From contig NC_135782.1 in assembly GCF_028453695.1 (NCBI RefSeq), positions 1,550,001 through 1,614,000 of the forward strand: a stretch of 64,000 nt of DNA. Direction: 5' to 3'. This DNA comes from Augochlora pura (Eukaryota > Arthropoda > Insecta > Hymenoptera > Halictidae). Every line of letters begins with the position of its first letter. Position 1 is the stretch's first letter. The translations under genes and the position numbers were made by a program. The notes under the pieces were generated by a model. It did no database searches and was not told the DNA's origin. It saw nothing but the letters and a program-made list of their open reading frames with translations. Positions 26,001-39,652 of the stretch are shown here, in pieces.

Positions 26001-29000
26001 TACGTGAAGGGGGGGTCGGCGACCACCGTTCCTTCCCTCCACCACGGATTATCGCAATCGGTGCAGGTCTCCGCCGCCGCGAACCTTTCGTTCGTTTCAC
26101 CGGATCAATGTAACGAATTGTAACGAACCGGACCGGCGCAACTCGTTCGCGTAACGCGCGGCATCAGTTTCGATGTTTGGTTTTCCAGTTGAAGAGGCGG
26201 TACAAGAGAATTTATTTCTTATTTCTTACTTATTTGCGTTTACGCAAGTATTAAACTCGAAGCGAGTTTAACTGTAAATCTGAAATCATTTTCATGGCTC
26301 GGTGGTGGTTTCATTCGATATAATAAAATATATTTTATCCATAATTTGATTTTTTGTGACTCGTGCAAACAGTTTTACTGCTTAACAATTTATCAGCGTG
26401 ACGGAACAATTTTAGTGGTGCCTGAGAGTCACCTTGCGAAGGGTTAAAATACAAAAATATTAAAGCATATATAGAAATATTAAAATAGGAAATTAATAAT
26501 CGCCAATGTCACCGCGATTAGGGGGGCAAGATTGACCATGGGCGGTTATGGTTTCGATTCGCATAGTCTCCCAGGGGGGGGGGCGGCTGGTATCTTGTAA
26601 CGAAGTCGGCGCGTTTCAGCCGCTGTCAGGAAATTCTATGAAGTCTTCAGGGACAATTGGTAGTAACGCGTTCCTACTCAGAAGCATATTAATTGTCTTG
26701 ACGAGTTTAACGTCGTCGTCGTTGTCCTCCTGGCTCTTGTTTCTTAGCGCCGACGACGTCGACGACGAAGACGAAGCCCATGGCGACAATGACGACAACG
26801 ATGACTTCAGAAGTGAAATGCAACATGACGTCGGTCCCTTAATTCCATGGGAACGGCTCCGCGGAGAACGTTAGACATTCCAGATCTATCCGGGGACCGG
26901 ACTCTCGTTAAATGTTCATACGCGCTCGCGCGCCCGCGCGCGAATAGCATTCCTCCGGCAGCATGCTATTTCTTACTATGTACCCCGGCAGCCATCGCGA
27001 CTTATTTCTTCGGTCAATGTTCAACCGCGGAACTTCGTCCGTGGCAACCTTGGCACGATTTTCCGATGGGTTCAAAGCTGCTGGCGACGTAACGATATAT
27101 CGACCGCCGCTCTTCTATCAATGGACGCTATTCTTTAGCAATTGTTCTCGGCGTCGATCTTTATTGACACGCGGATCAATAGGTATATCGCGAGGAATGT
27201 TGATACTTCGCGATTGTGACAGACGTTCATCGATTTCAGCGGGCATCGATTTTAATCGGCATTAATATATTTATTTTTCTTGCGCTGACGACTGTATAAC
27301 ATTTTTTATTCTATTTCGTCTTTAATTCTTTCTCTAAGAAAAAGAATTATTTTTCTTGCAACGTATACATTGAATGAAATTATTATTATCGTCTGTAGAT
27401 AGCGATGAATATCGTTATTATATAAAAAATATCGTCGTCAATGAAAAATAATGAATATCGGTATCAATCCTAATGGCGATCGATACTAATCGGTCCCATC
27501 GAGTCTCAATATTCGTCGACCACGCTGACAATACCAATTTTTCCCGGATCGCGATCGATCGTGAAAATCGGTGCCGGCACAATGGCCTAATTGTGACAGC
27601 GATCCGTATCGGCGCCGAACAAAAAAAAAACAACAACGCAGCATCCCCCGCTATTTATTAACGCAACAGGAATACCGTTGACGAGCTCGATCAATCTTCC
27701 TAACAAGGGTTATCGATAAGCAGCGACCGCGGTTCGATCGGAGCAATAATTCCTCGCAGATAGGCGCTCATTAAATCGTTTCGTGGTACAAATGGCTCCT
27801 CTCGTTTCCACGACGGGACAAAGAAGCGGTTACAAACAACGTGATAAGATCGTCAACGTTCATTGATTAGCCCGGTACGGTGATCAATGATCGCGCCGCA
27901 ACGAAACCTATATACAGGGTGTTCCGAGCAACCTAAACTATACAGGGTGGCCCAGAACACTAAAATCACCGGGTATGAATAGTAATTAGCTCGTCTCTTA
28001 TTTTATAAAAACTGAGACTAATATTAATTTACATTAATACATAAGGTGCTCCAAAATGAACAAAAAGGTCACAGTGGGTTCCTTAGGTCATTCGAAGCAT
28101 CGCTTTCCGCAGCGAAAATGCAATCCGCGGCGTCGTTTGAGAGTTATTAACGAAAAGCTGTGACCAATGAGAGGACGAGCTTGACGGAGTTACTCGTCCG
28201 TGTTGTTTAATGTCTTGCACCCTGTATAAGCAGGATCTCCTACGATGTCCTGTTGCACAGAAAGACGACGGGGCGCAATCACGTTTCGCCGTGTGTGCAC
28301 GGCCCGGTGCACCGGTAGCTATTTACTCGCATAACAGAGGTAGACACGCGACAAGATCTGGCGGAGGTGTATGTGCGCGAGCGCGCTCGGGCCCGCGTCT
28401 CCGAAGATAAACGACGGCTGAAAAGAAATTAGCCCGCCGGAAAGAACACGTCGAATCGATTCCGGGCACCGTTTTAATCCGACCGGCGCCGAGGTGTCCG
28501 CCGAAGATGTTCAACACCGGTGGTGAATCATTGACGTAACTCGTCAGTGACGATTATTTTATTTTCCTGAGAATTTATTTAGACTGCAATTTTTATTTCA
28601 AAAGAATTAATTTTAATCGTTCAGTTATTTCCCATAAAATTGGATTATTTTAGCAGCCATATTCATCGAATGCACGAAACGTTCGTCCAACTCGTTATTG
28701 CAGCGTAAAGGGTTAAAATCGCTCGAACGTGCACCGAGAGCACCCTGTAGACGCCGCGCACGGTGGAGATTCGGTAGACAATGGTCGCGCAGCGGCGAGT
28801 CATCGCGCGCCATACATTCGATATGGACTTGGCGAAACGGACGCCTCTCGTAACGGAACACACGTTGCGTCCACAGACAGTCTATATAAAGCTTGGCGAC
28901 GATTTTTCCGCTCGTCGCTGACCTATGCACGCAGGAATCGTCGCGGCGTCGCCGTCGTCGTCGACGACGGTCGTCGCCAGACAACGACCAACTACCGGCC

Positions 29001-30564
29001 TCTTTCTCCCCCGCGCCGTTGTACACCGTGCTTATAGGCAGTAGTGTACGCAATGTCGCTCTTTGTATTCGAGCTCAATCAACGGGGCCCGGCTCGATGT
29101 GCCCGCGCCGAGTCACGCGAGCGAGATTCGTGCATGTGATTTCGCGGCAGTTCTCACAGGCGCCTCGATGTCTTCCACGCCGGGGATCGATCGTCGGCCG
29201 TCCTGGCCTCTCCTGCCTGGGGTGCCTACACCTATACCACCCCCTCATCTGTCACGTGACAAACGTGTAATAGCAATTGGAACGACGGCGACGCTACTTC
29301 GAAATGCCGCCCCCTACTTTGCCGGAGTTCCTTCGTCCGGAGCTACTCGATTTCTGTCTTCCTTTCTGCATTTCTTCTTCCCTTTCTTTCTTACTCTCTC
29401 TCTCTTTCTCTCTCCCTCTCTCTGTCTGTCTCGCTTTCTTCGCGTGCGATCCGCTCGGTGGTCGATTCCCTTGACCGGTTGCGGTCTGCCTTCTCAAATA
29501 CGCTTTCGATGTTTGCCGACGATTAGAACGATACGAAAGTATAGCAAACATACACTTTTCTAGTAACCAAATTCGGAGGAATTTTTCTGCAGGGTAGTAT
29601 CTGTAATATTGTGCAGGATATTGTCTAGAATACTCTGTAGAGTATTGTCTATAATATTGTGTAGGATACTGTCTATAATACAGTGTAAGATATTGTCTAG
29701 AACATTGTACAGCAATTGATCCATTCGGTTCTATCACAAACGTATAAATATTTGCAGTCAATTCGTCAGACTTTCTAAATTATGGAGGTCCAAAGTGTGC
29801 CCGAACTCGAAAGCGATATAGAGCTTTACTCAAAAGATCCGTCCGAGACGAAAAGCCCCTAATCTGTAATGCTCACAGCACTCGAGGTATTAGGCTCGGT
29901 TCGAATAACCAACTCCTCTCTCTCATTCTCTCTCTCTCTCTCATGGTTTCGTGTTCTCTCGTTCTTATTTTCCCGAAGCTCGTGTTCTCTCTTCTGCTAC
30001 CTTTGTTTTATCCTTATACTTCCTTTTTTGTCTCCCTCGCCCCTCTCTCTTTTTTCATCTGGCCGTCTCTCTCCCGCTCTCCCTGTCTCTGTTCCGCTCT
30101 CTCTCGCTTTCTCTCTCTCTCTCCTGGGCTCCTCCGACGGCCCCATCGCCCCCATGGTCCCGCGCGCCACGGTCCCAAGCTACTATCCCCTTTCATTCGC
30201 GCACATGGTGTGCGTGACCCTGGGGTGCGTCGTTGCATGTCGTCGGTCCGCAGCGACGCTCTCTCGGCCCCGTTCCTTCTCTCCCGGGCACAATTGGCCA
30301 GTGCCAAGAATCGAGAAAATTATTCCCCTCAATTCCACGCAATTTAAACGAATTAACCGATCGCGAGCACCGTCCGGTCGCCGCGCGGCGCAGCCCAGCA
30401 CCCCGCGGAAACCGATGATCCCTTCGGGGGACCCCCTTTCACGGGCCCTCGACCGGAAACTGGTGCGATTCGACGTTCGAAAACGGGAGCCGACTTTCCA
30501 ACCTTTTCCTCACCTTCGATCAAAGTTCCAATTCGATCAGATACTAAGAGTTTATTCCATCAGG

Positions 30565-30620
<56 letters not shown>

Positions 30621-31257
30621 CATTATTATATTACTATTCAGCCGATTTTTGTACCGCGCGGTTTTAAGTCCGCTTCGGTTTCGAATCGTTGCGATCAATG
30701 GGCTCCTCTCCCTCGCTTTTATTTCTCAAGTTTGCTGGCAGGACAATGTACCATGGTAACACACTCCGGCTTCGGCCAGCGAACAGAGAACCGCGCATTC
30801 CAGTTTCTCTTCAATTTTTTCTTTTTAACGTCTCTCTTTCAATTTTTCCCTTCGCGACGCTCCTCTTTCGACGTTACCCTTCTCCTGTCGATTTTTCTTT
30901 CTACAGTTCTCTCAATTTCTCTCGAAATTAATTTTGCTTTTAATCTTCCCTTTACTTTTTCCGTTCATTTTTCTCTCTACCGTCCACGGTGGTAGTTCAG
31001 CAAGCTTCCTGCGAACTCTCCGCGCGGTTCGAATCGAGGCGCGCCAATTATTTCGACGGCGCGCTTCTTATCGGCTTGATTTTTCTATCGGGCGATCGCC
31101 TTATCAGCAGAGTCCCCCCCCCCCCCCCACACTGGGACGCAGGTATCTCCGTCGAGCAAAGGACGCGACGGTGTCTTCGGCATTGTTATCGGTTCAGATT
31201 TCTGTCCTGTGCAGAGCCTTCCCAGATTTCTCCCGGCAGCCTCGCCCTTTTGCCCCC

Positions 31258-31290
<33 letters not shown>

Positions 31291-31694
31291 NNNNNNNNNN
31301 NNNNNNNNNNNNNNNNNNNNNNNNNNNNNNNNNNNNNNNNNNNNNNNNNNNNNNNNNNNNNNNNNNNNNNNNNNNNNNNNNNNNNNNNNNACTTTTTCCG
31401 TTCATTTTTCTCTCTACCGTCCACGGTGGTAGTTCAGCAAGCTTCCTGCGAACTCTCCGCGCGGTTCGAATCGAGGCGCGCCAATTATTTCGACGGCGCG
31501 CTTCTTATCGGCTTGATTTTTCTATCGGGCGATCGCCTTATCAGCAGAGTCTCCCCCCCCCCCCCACACTGGGACGCAGGTATCTCCGTCGAGCAAAGGA
31601 CGCGACGGTGTCTTCGGCATTGTTATCGGTTCAGATTTCTGTCCTGTGCAGAGCCTTCCCAGATTTCTCCCGGCAGCCTCGCCCTTTTGCCCCC

Positions 31695-31742
<48 letters not shown>

Positions 31743-34700
31743 ACTCTGCTACTCGTTATATCCCGGCCCGGCCGACATTGTAGCAGAGCGCGTGTTGCAT
31801 CCGACGTCGAGAACGGGGGAGGGGGGGAGGAAAAAGAGTTCGGCGCACGTTTTGCTCTCGCGTCGTTCTGGAAATAGCATTGCTCCTCCCGGCTCCTCTA
31901 TATTCCGCGGTTTCCACCACCGTGCTTTCTCGGAGCAACGAATTTTTTGGCAGGAAACATTTTTACGGCATCTCTTTGTTAGATCAACGGGGGAGAGGCC
32001 GACCAGCGGCGTTTCTCTACGTGCGCCTCGTTAACCGCCGCGGGCGCCAGCCTCCGCGATATCCCGATCGATTTCCTCGAGAAATTATAATTTTCGCGCG
32101 ATTCGGTTGTATATCGTGACACGATTGCATTGTAACCCGTTCGTATTATAATTTAATCACGTTATAACCCGGTTGTATTATAATTTAATTACGGTAGAGC
32201 ACAGTCGCGTTGTAACTTGATTACCTTACAGCGCAGTGACGTTATAATTTAATCACCTTACAGCCTCGTTGTAATTTAATTACATTATAGTTACATTATT
32301 ATTTAATCACCTTGCAATCACATTATAATTCAACTACTCTATAGCTCGGTAACATTAAATTTAATTACTCTATACCTCGGTTCACGTGGCGATTTAATTT
32401 CCTTGCAACTCTGTCTCGTTATATAATAGTTTAAATATATTACAACCCGATCACGTTATAGTTCACTTATTTCACGGTACAGTCGCGTTACAACTTCATT
32501 CGATCGCACTGTAAATTTTTTTTTTTACTTGCAACTTTATACCCTTTATCCGCCCTTTCGACGATCGCAGTCGATCCATCAATGCTCTCTCTCCAGCACC
32601 GATCGATCACTCGAAACGATAAATCCTGCCGAACGTATAATACCCGTGTCGATCATGCATCACTTTCCGTGAATGAAAATGTTTCGCGTCACGCGATCGG
32701 CTTTAAATCACGTGTACGAGTTATCCCGGTCGCCGATGATAATAGCTTGGAACGGGCCGTGGCGTCGCGCGCGCCTGAATTTCATTACACCTAATCGAAT
32801 ACAACGGTGCAGCTGCTCCGTCGAAATCGTTCTTCTTCGATTCGGATCCCTCGCGTTTCCTCTTTCTCCACAAATTCGCGCGTGTCGTCGAATCAACAAT
32901 GTAGAAAAATTGTTTCACGGTGTGGTGAAAGGGTTCAACGATGCAGGCGATGTAAAAAAAAAGAATGGAAAAGGAGAACGCGCAGAGGATTTAGAAGACG
33001 GCGAAGGAACAAGGAAATCGAAATTTCGGAGAAAAGTGATGGAAAGGCGGGCGGCGGCGGGCGATCTCTTCTCTCGGCCCGTCGAACGGCGTTTAATTAA
33101 CTATCGATTTTAGCCGGTCGGCTCCTCCTCCTCTGCCCCATGGCGTGGTTCTTTCCGTCGTTCCGGGATCGATGGCGCGAGATCGGACGTGCATTATTCC
33201 TGCGTCATTTATCGGCAGGCGCGGCGTAATAACGTCCAGCCACGAGGCGAAGTTCCTCCAACGAAAGCGGATTGAACGGGCCGAGTCAATGGTGAAATGC
33301 AATAATTCCCGCGGGCAGGTGGATTTATCGGCAGCCGTATTGAGGGGTGGGGAGGGAGGGAGGGGGGTACGGGGAAATGACAATCGGGCAACGAGAGTTG
33401 CATTTTCACCGCGGCGCGGGTTTTAATGGATTTCGCGAGAACACGGTCACTCTGTCGGATCCGGCGTTACAACTATTCCAACCGTTTCTTTTTTCTTTTT
33501 TTTTTTATTCCCGGACAACGATCGACGAGTCCGGCGAGAGAGAGCCTCTGGCCGGCGTTCGAACTCAATTATGAATTAATTAGCGTTATTACAACGCGTC
33601 CGAAGGCTGCCGAACGAAACCCGAGACGCGCGCGATTGCCCGGTTCTCGTTGCTCGTTTGTTAAATGCAACGCGCGCCACCGTTCCGAGCTATTCAAATA
33701 ATTTAACGTAATGACTGCCAACCCTTTCACGGTCCAGCGCCTCGCCCCGCAAGCGCGGTAAAATCAACGAGACACGTCGACGAATTTTTACAATAATTTT
33801 TCAGGGTATCTTTTAATCTATTTCTTTCTGTGTTCGATGCACGAATCTCCACTGTGTTGTAACACTTTCTTCAGGGTTAAGGATGAGATATTTGCTCGAC
33901 TTATCGAGCAATCTTCGACGATTATTCACGCCTGATTTTCAAAGAAACCGATTACCCAGATTGTATGAATAATATGTTTTATTATACTTCTGTTCGTGGA
34001 ATCGAGTTTGTGTGACTCATCGGAGATCTGTGATTAATGAGAAGTCCAATGCAGATCGGAGATTATGTAATCGATTGCATTTAATTTTTATAAAATCTGG
34101 AAAATTATTTAAATGTATACAATTATATACATATAAAATTACAAAAAGAATGACAGAGGTGATAGAATGATGTGAAAAGGCAATTAGAATGATCCGAACA
34201 GTGCGAATGATCCAACGCTTGGCATTGTTCCTCCGGATGTTTTATGCGGCGATGAGAACGCAGCGGCTTATCACCGTGTCTAACCTTGCACCGTTTTCGT
34301 CCGATTCACCCGTGATTCATCGCGACCGATTGCTGTCAGGAAATTACGCGGTGTCACAGAAGCGTCGATAAAGCTTTTTACGACGCGCTCGCGTCCGGAA
34401 TAGCTGAGGCTGAAAGATCCGGAGAGATAGGACGCCGCGGGAGCAACCCCGAACAAGCACGGGCCGCGTTACGATTACCACAGCCTCTGCCGATCCTGTT
34501 TATTCTCTCAATTATTTTATTTGATTTATATGATTTATTTAGACCTTGCCATTTTAATTTATGCCTCCATCGTGATATCCGCTAAATAATTTCGTATGTA
34601 AACATTTTTATAATCTAGAAAATATTAAAAGAAGAAGCGTGGAATCGGTCTTTTTGACCAACTTGGTAGGTTCAGTGTTAAACGGTGAGGTCGCTTCGGG

Positions 34701-37700
34701 GAAATACGTAACGCGAGCTCGTCGTTTCGCTGTAAGCTTGCTCAGCTTCCGGCGCGAATTGATCCGAAGATCTGTTACGGCCAGTCGATGATTCACCCGT
34801 TTCACATGCAGATAGTCGATGGCCCCCTGCAACCCTAATAATTCTTGTCGTTTGGAAATACCGCAAGAAATGCCGCTGGCAAGTAGCGCGCGATCGCTTA
34901 TAGCCGATGCTTCTTCTTGCCCGATATCCCGAGGAATGTATGGTATCATCATATTGATTTGGTGCTGGCCGTAGCTTTTTCTGCTTCGCGATGAAACGGT
35001 AACTGTGAGTCGAGCTATTCGGGACCATTTATCACGAGCAAGCGTCGATCGGTGAGCGTTTTCGTGTGGTCATTTGGTCGGCGATTTTTCTGGGATGTCG
35101 AGGATTTTTTTTTTAAAGGTTTCCGGGGTTTCCGATTTTTCTAAAGGGTCGACGATTTTTCTAAAAGGTCGACGATTTTTCTAAAAGGTCGACGATTTTT
35201 CTAAAAGGTCGACGATTTTTCTAAAAGGTCGACGATTTTTCTAAAGGGTCGACGATTTTTCTAAAGGGTCGACGATTTTTCTAAAGGGTCGACGATTTTT
35301 CTAAAGGGTCGACGATTTTTCTAAAGGGTCGACGATTTTTCTAAAAGGTCGACGATTTTTCTAAAGGGTCAATGATTTTTCTAAAGGGTCGACGATTTTT
35401 CTAAAAAATCACAAAAAAAAAATTCATCACAATTTCCTTTATACTTAAACACAGCACACAGCTGTGTTATACTTGGCAATGAAACGCTGTTTGTCTGCTT
35501 ACCGTCGAACATTTATTACGAGCAATCTTCAATCGATCAGTGATCGTGTCTCGACAGTGATTTGATTGGCTGACTAGTATCAAGTATTGCTTTTTCATTG
35601 CCGCCGAGTCGAGGCGTCGCGTCAGTATTAAAGCATCGCCGACCACAATTAAATTACTAGGAAATATAATGACTATCTTTAAATTACAACTGAGGGTACA
35701 GAGTGATACTCGGTACAATGACCATGAAGATACTCGGTACAATCGTCGTTAAGATACACAGTAACATCATCGTTAAGATGTTCAGTACTATCGTCGTTAA
35801 GATAGTCAATACTATCGTTAAGATATTCAGTGCTAACATTGAGAAATGTAGCAGCGTGTGTCAGTAATATGAATCACTATCTGCCACGTATTACTAGAAT
35901 AAAACAATTCCCTCCAGTCGACAAATTTATCGCCGTGTCTATGCGACAAATAACATTATCTTAATATTAAAAAGATTCAAATCGCGGCGGATAAAATTCG
36001 TGTAAAATTCCAAAAACCGAGCAACGTGTCAAAGGGGTTGGAACAAGTGATCCAACAACACAGAGGGACCGTTCATTCTCGACACTCTTGGCCTGAAAGG
36101 CATCTAGGGCCAAGAAGAGTCGTATCGCTTTCAATCCAAACAATTCGATCAGCTGCAGCAAGAATGCTCCTCTGGGAAAGGGATCGGAGCCCGTTTCCTG
36201 TTGGGCCCTTGGTCCCGCCTGGGCCGCAAAAACGCGTGTCCCTTCCAATTTTAGCCGGGCGGCGATGTTCCCTCGAAAATTCCAGCGAAAGTGTTACGAA
36301 CACGCTTATCGTAAAAGCCGAAAATAGACCGAACGGCCGCGCGGCGGCGTGTCTTCTGGGCCGCGGTGTGGCGGAGCGGATTTTCACGGTTCCGGTCCGC
36401 TCGAGGGAAACCCTTTTCGAGATGGACGCGCGTGAACGCTCGCACGTGAGTCCTCGATGCGTGCGTGGTTTCGTCTCCGCGTGTACCGGGTTAAGCCACG
36501 CACAGGGGGGGCTGAAATAGAAAATGGTTCTCCGTGCGTGCCACGGCGAGGACTCGTAGGCTCGCAAAGCAGCAGAAGACGCTCGCTGGCTCGTTCGCTC
36601 GTTCGCTTGTTCGTTCGCTCGCGGCGTTACGCCTCGCGTATAAATACACGTGTGCGGTTACCTTCGAGGCTTGCTACCCTAAGTACTCTCCGGCTGACAG
36701 ACGGAGGGGTACGTCGAGGCGCCGCGACGCCTAGACCGACGCCTGGCGTCGCACGCAACGCCACCGACGCCGGCCGACCGTGAAACGGTTTATCAAAGCT
36801 TCCTTACCTTCGACACCGATGTTTATATCTTCCTGGAAAAAACGTGACGGTCCCCGCTCACGAATATTTAATCGACATCGATCAGACGAGCTTCCTTTTT
36901 TCTCTCCCCCCCCCCTCTCTCTCTCTCTCTCGCTCTCGCGTTTCTCCCTCTCGCGGAGACATTAGCCGACCCCGACGCTCTATTCGACGGCACCGCGATA
37001 CGCGCGCCTTTTTATGACGGACACGTCCGGTATGAGTGATAGACTTTCTTTCTTGCGCTCGTAGATTCCGCTTCTTCTGCTGATTAGAAACTGCAATAAG
37101 ACGGGCAAGCGAGTGGTCGCTTGCACACCGTACACCGTGCAATAAAAACATTTAGGATAATGCACGGATCGGCCGGAATGTCTGTGTTTTCTAGAATGAG
37201 CTGTGAGTAATTGCACCGCGGATCTTTAGGCATTTATGGCGCCTTTATGCTACCCGCGAGGTATAGGAAAGCGTGCTGAAAGTTGGGTATCTGGAAATTA
37301 AAGTCGGCGAGCTGCGAAAATATTTTATTAATAGGCTGACGGCCTTTCTTCGAGAGCTGCGATTTATTTTTGAGGTCAGCGATTTTTTTGGGGGGTTAGC
37401 AATTTTTTCTGAAGGTCGGTGATTTTTTCCTGAGGTCAGTGATTTTTTCCCGAGGTCAGTGATTTTTTCCCGAGGTCAGAGATTTTTTTCTGAGGTCAGC
37501 GATTTTTTCCGGAGCTCAGTGATTTTTTTCCCGAGGTCAGTGATTTTTTTTCCTGAGCTCAGTGATTTTTTTCCTGAGGTCAGCGATCTTTTTCTGGGGT
37601 TAGTGATTTTTTTCCAAGGTCAGTGATTTTTTCCCGAGATCAGCGACTTTTTCCCGAGGTCAGCGATTTTTTCCCGAGGTCAGCGATTTTTTCCCGAGGC

Positions 37701-39598
37701 CAGCAATTTTTTCTAAGGTCAGTGATCTTCTCCCGCAATCAGCGATTTCTCTAGAACCTCGTCGATGCTTCTACAAACGCCGAAACGATTCTAACGAACG
37801 AATCCGAACGGCCCGCGGATGAAACGATTCTCTGTTTGATAAATCGTTGCCCGTCGATTCGCATACCAATGACGAAATGGTCGCGGGCGCGCGCGCGCGA
37901 TCGCGTTACCGTTTTCCAAACGATCGGTTGCGTTCGGCGAACAAGGGGGGTGGTGGACAGCGTCGCGGCAACGGTCGGAGCGCATTAAAAACCAGTTTCC
38001 AAGGTATCTGCTGATGTACACACGGTGCTTGTGGAAAAAGGAGGCACATCGATAAGGCTCCATTCACATGGCCGGGCCCGGTCGGTCGGTCGGCGGCGCG
38101 CCACAGTTCTTTATTCATACGATAAGCGAGATTGTCGTGCGCGTAATTATCCTGCGGCGCACGGCTCGCCGATAATTTACTCGTTTGTCGCAACGCATTA
38201 AAAAATAATAATCCGTTGTTACGTGGCTGACGCCGTTTATCGATCGCCGTTCACGTTTCCCTGTACACGAACCAACACGGCCCTGGATCGTGTTGTATCG
38301 CGGTGTTTCCAGTTCAAGTATTTCTGCGCCCGTTCGACGCGGCACGCCGACACACACACACGCGTGTCGATGTTTCACCGGCTATTTTTGAAGCAGATCG
38401 TATCGTTGGGGGATGATTTTCAATGGAATTGGTGAACGCGATCATTTTAACCTAAATACGGCGGTATTTATCGCTCGAATATATTTCTACGGTGATATGC
38501 GAAAGCGACGCGTCGAAGGCAAAGTCGTAGAGACATTGAAACGGTAATAAAAATAATATAACGATAACTTTATTATTTTTATATTATTTTATATTACTCG
38601 AGAAACGTTCGCTGCAAGTAGAAATACCATTGTAAGCTAAATACACGCAATTTATCTCTCCATCAGAAATGGCTTCCCCATTCTTATGAAATCTATATAA
38701 AAAAAGCTACCCCGTGTCTATATTACTTCACCTTCAACCCCTCGCACTATAACTACTAGTCAGACTCGCGATAAAAATTTCATGCAACGTCCGCTAAATA
38801 TGAATATCGTTCATTCCATCTAAATCGAAATCAAATTGAATTATTTTGTTATGAAAATATAAAAACGGAAATAAATAAAGACAATACAGTAAATAAAAAT
38901 TATCCGGTCCTATTAAGGAAAGTACTAAAGACAAATAAGCGTCGATAAACCTAGTGTAAATGAAGTCGTATTACAAGGGGTTAATTATTTACACGAAACC
39001 GTGAGAGACGTTCGCGTCGACGGCGAAAGTATTAAAACGTCCATATCCTCGATAAAACAGCGTTTATAGTCTCCAGAGAAATATTTGACAGAGTACTTTA
39101 CCGTCTAGTATAATATTATTGTCCCCGGGGGTGAAAAATAGCCCCCTCGAACTTAGGGGGTAGGCCTATTCGTTTCGATGAATATCTCCCGAACTATTAG
39201 AGCTAGAGATAAAGCGCGTATAGAACGTAAAATTGAAGGAAAATTCGTAGCGGCGGAGGGGCGGGACACCCACCGCCAACCACCCCTGCGACATAAAACG
39301 CGCTCGGGCGGTATCGATTGCATTGGTACTTTACACGCACGTGCCTTGTCTTTTTCCAGCGGATTGAGCTTCCAAGATCTGATGGCCAGACAGGGCGCGC
39401 TCGATTCCCCGCCGAAAACTCCTTTTATCATGGGATCGGAGTGCGCCGGTGACATCGAGCAGCTCGGCGAGGGCGTGGAGAACTTTAAGGTAAGCGAACG
39501 AAACCTGGGCCGTTGTTACGCGAACGGAATTTCGTCGCGGTCTTCGTCCGCTTATTAACGGATAACTTTTCGACCTCTCTTCTTCCTACTTCTCTTCT

Positions 39599-39652
<54 letters not shown>

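Larger units (their letters stand above)
12816..39359 (+). other. VAT-1 intron 1 (26.5 kb)
   Basis: Starts GTAAGTAC, ends TTTTTCCAG. It is unusually long for this locus and alternates CpG-rich blocks with AT-rich stretches. Contents recognised: CT microsatellites (for example 13981-14009 and 19648-19677), several minisatellites (18078-18257, 24466-24605, 29608-29712, 32115-32505, 35141-35400, 35703-35840, 37350-37750), a 161-bp degenerate tandem (19913-20335), a TATACAGGGTG-ended element (27911-28228), an ATT repeat (30564-30622), and the assembly gap with duplicated flanks (30954-31740). A 231-codon minus-strand open frame (15725-16420) has no recognisable domain. No transposase or reverse transcriptase coding is seen. 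Confidence 0.85.

Noticed and set aside
29781..29861. 26-codon open frame MEVQSVPELESDIELYSKD...
   Set aside because: Too short, with no conserved context; no way to separate it from chance.
29869..30759. 296-codon open frame (+)
   Set aside because: Made of CT microsatellite (Ser/Leu runs) and an ATT repeat (poly-Ile). No domain and no gene context.
30934..32034. 366-codon open frame (+) crossing the N gap
   Set aside because: Open only because the N bases are undefined, and it repeats the same duplicated flank twice.
35141..35400. CRISPR-like regular repeat
   Set aside because: The units are directly adjacent with no unique spacers, and the context is a eukaryotic intron. It is a minisatellite.
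36026..36567. Overlapping 164-codon frames on both strands
   Set aside because: CpG-rich sequence with few stop codons gives long frames on both strands. Neither shows a domain.
38731..38980. Possible further TTAA element (CAACCCCTCGCAC ... AAGGGGTTAA)
   Set aside because: The left end lacks TTAA and the inner bases do not pair beyond the C/G run.
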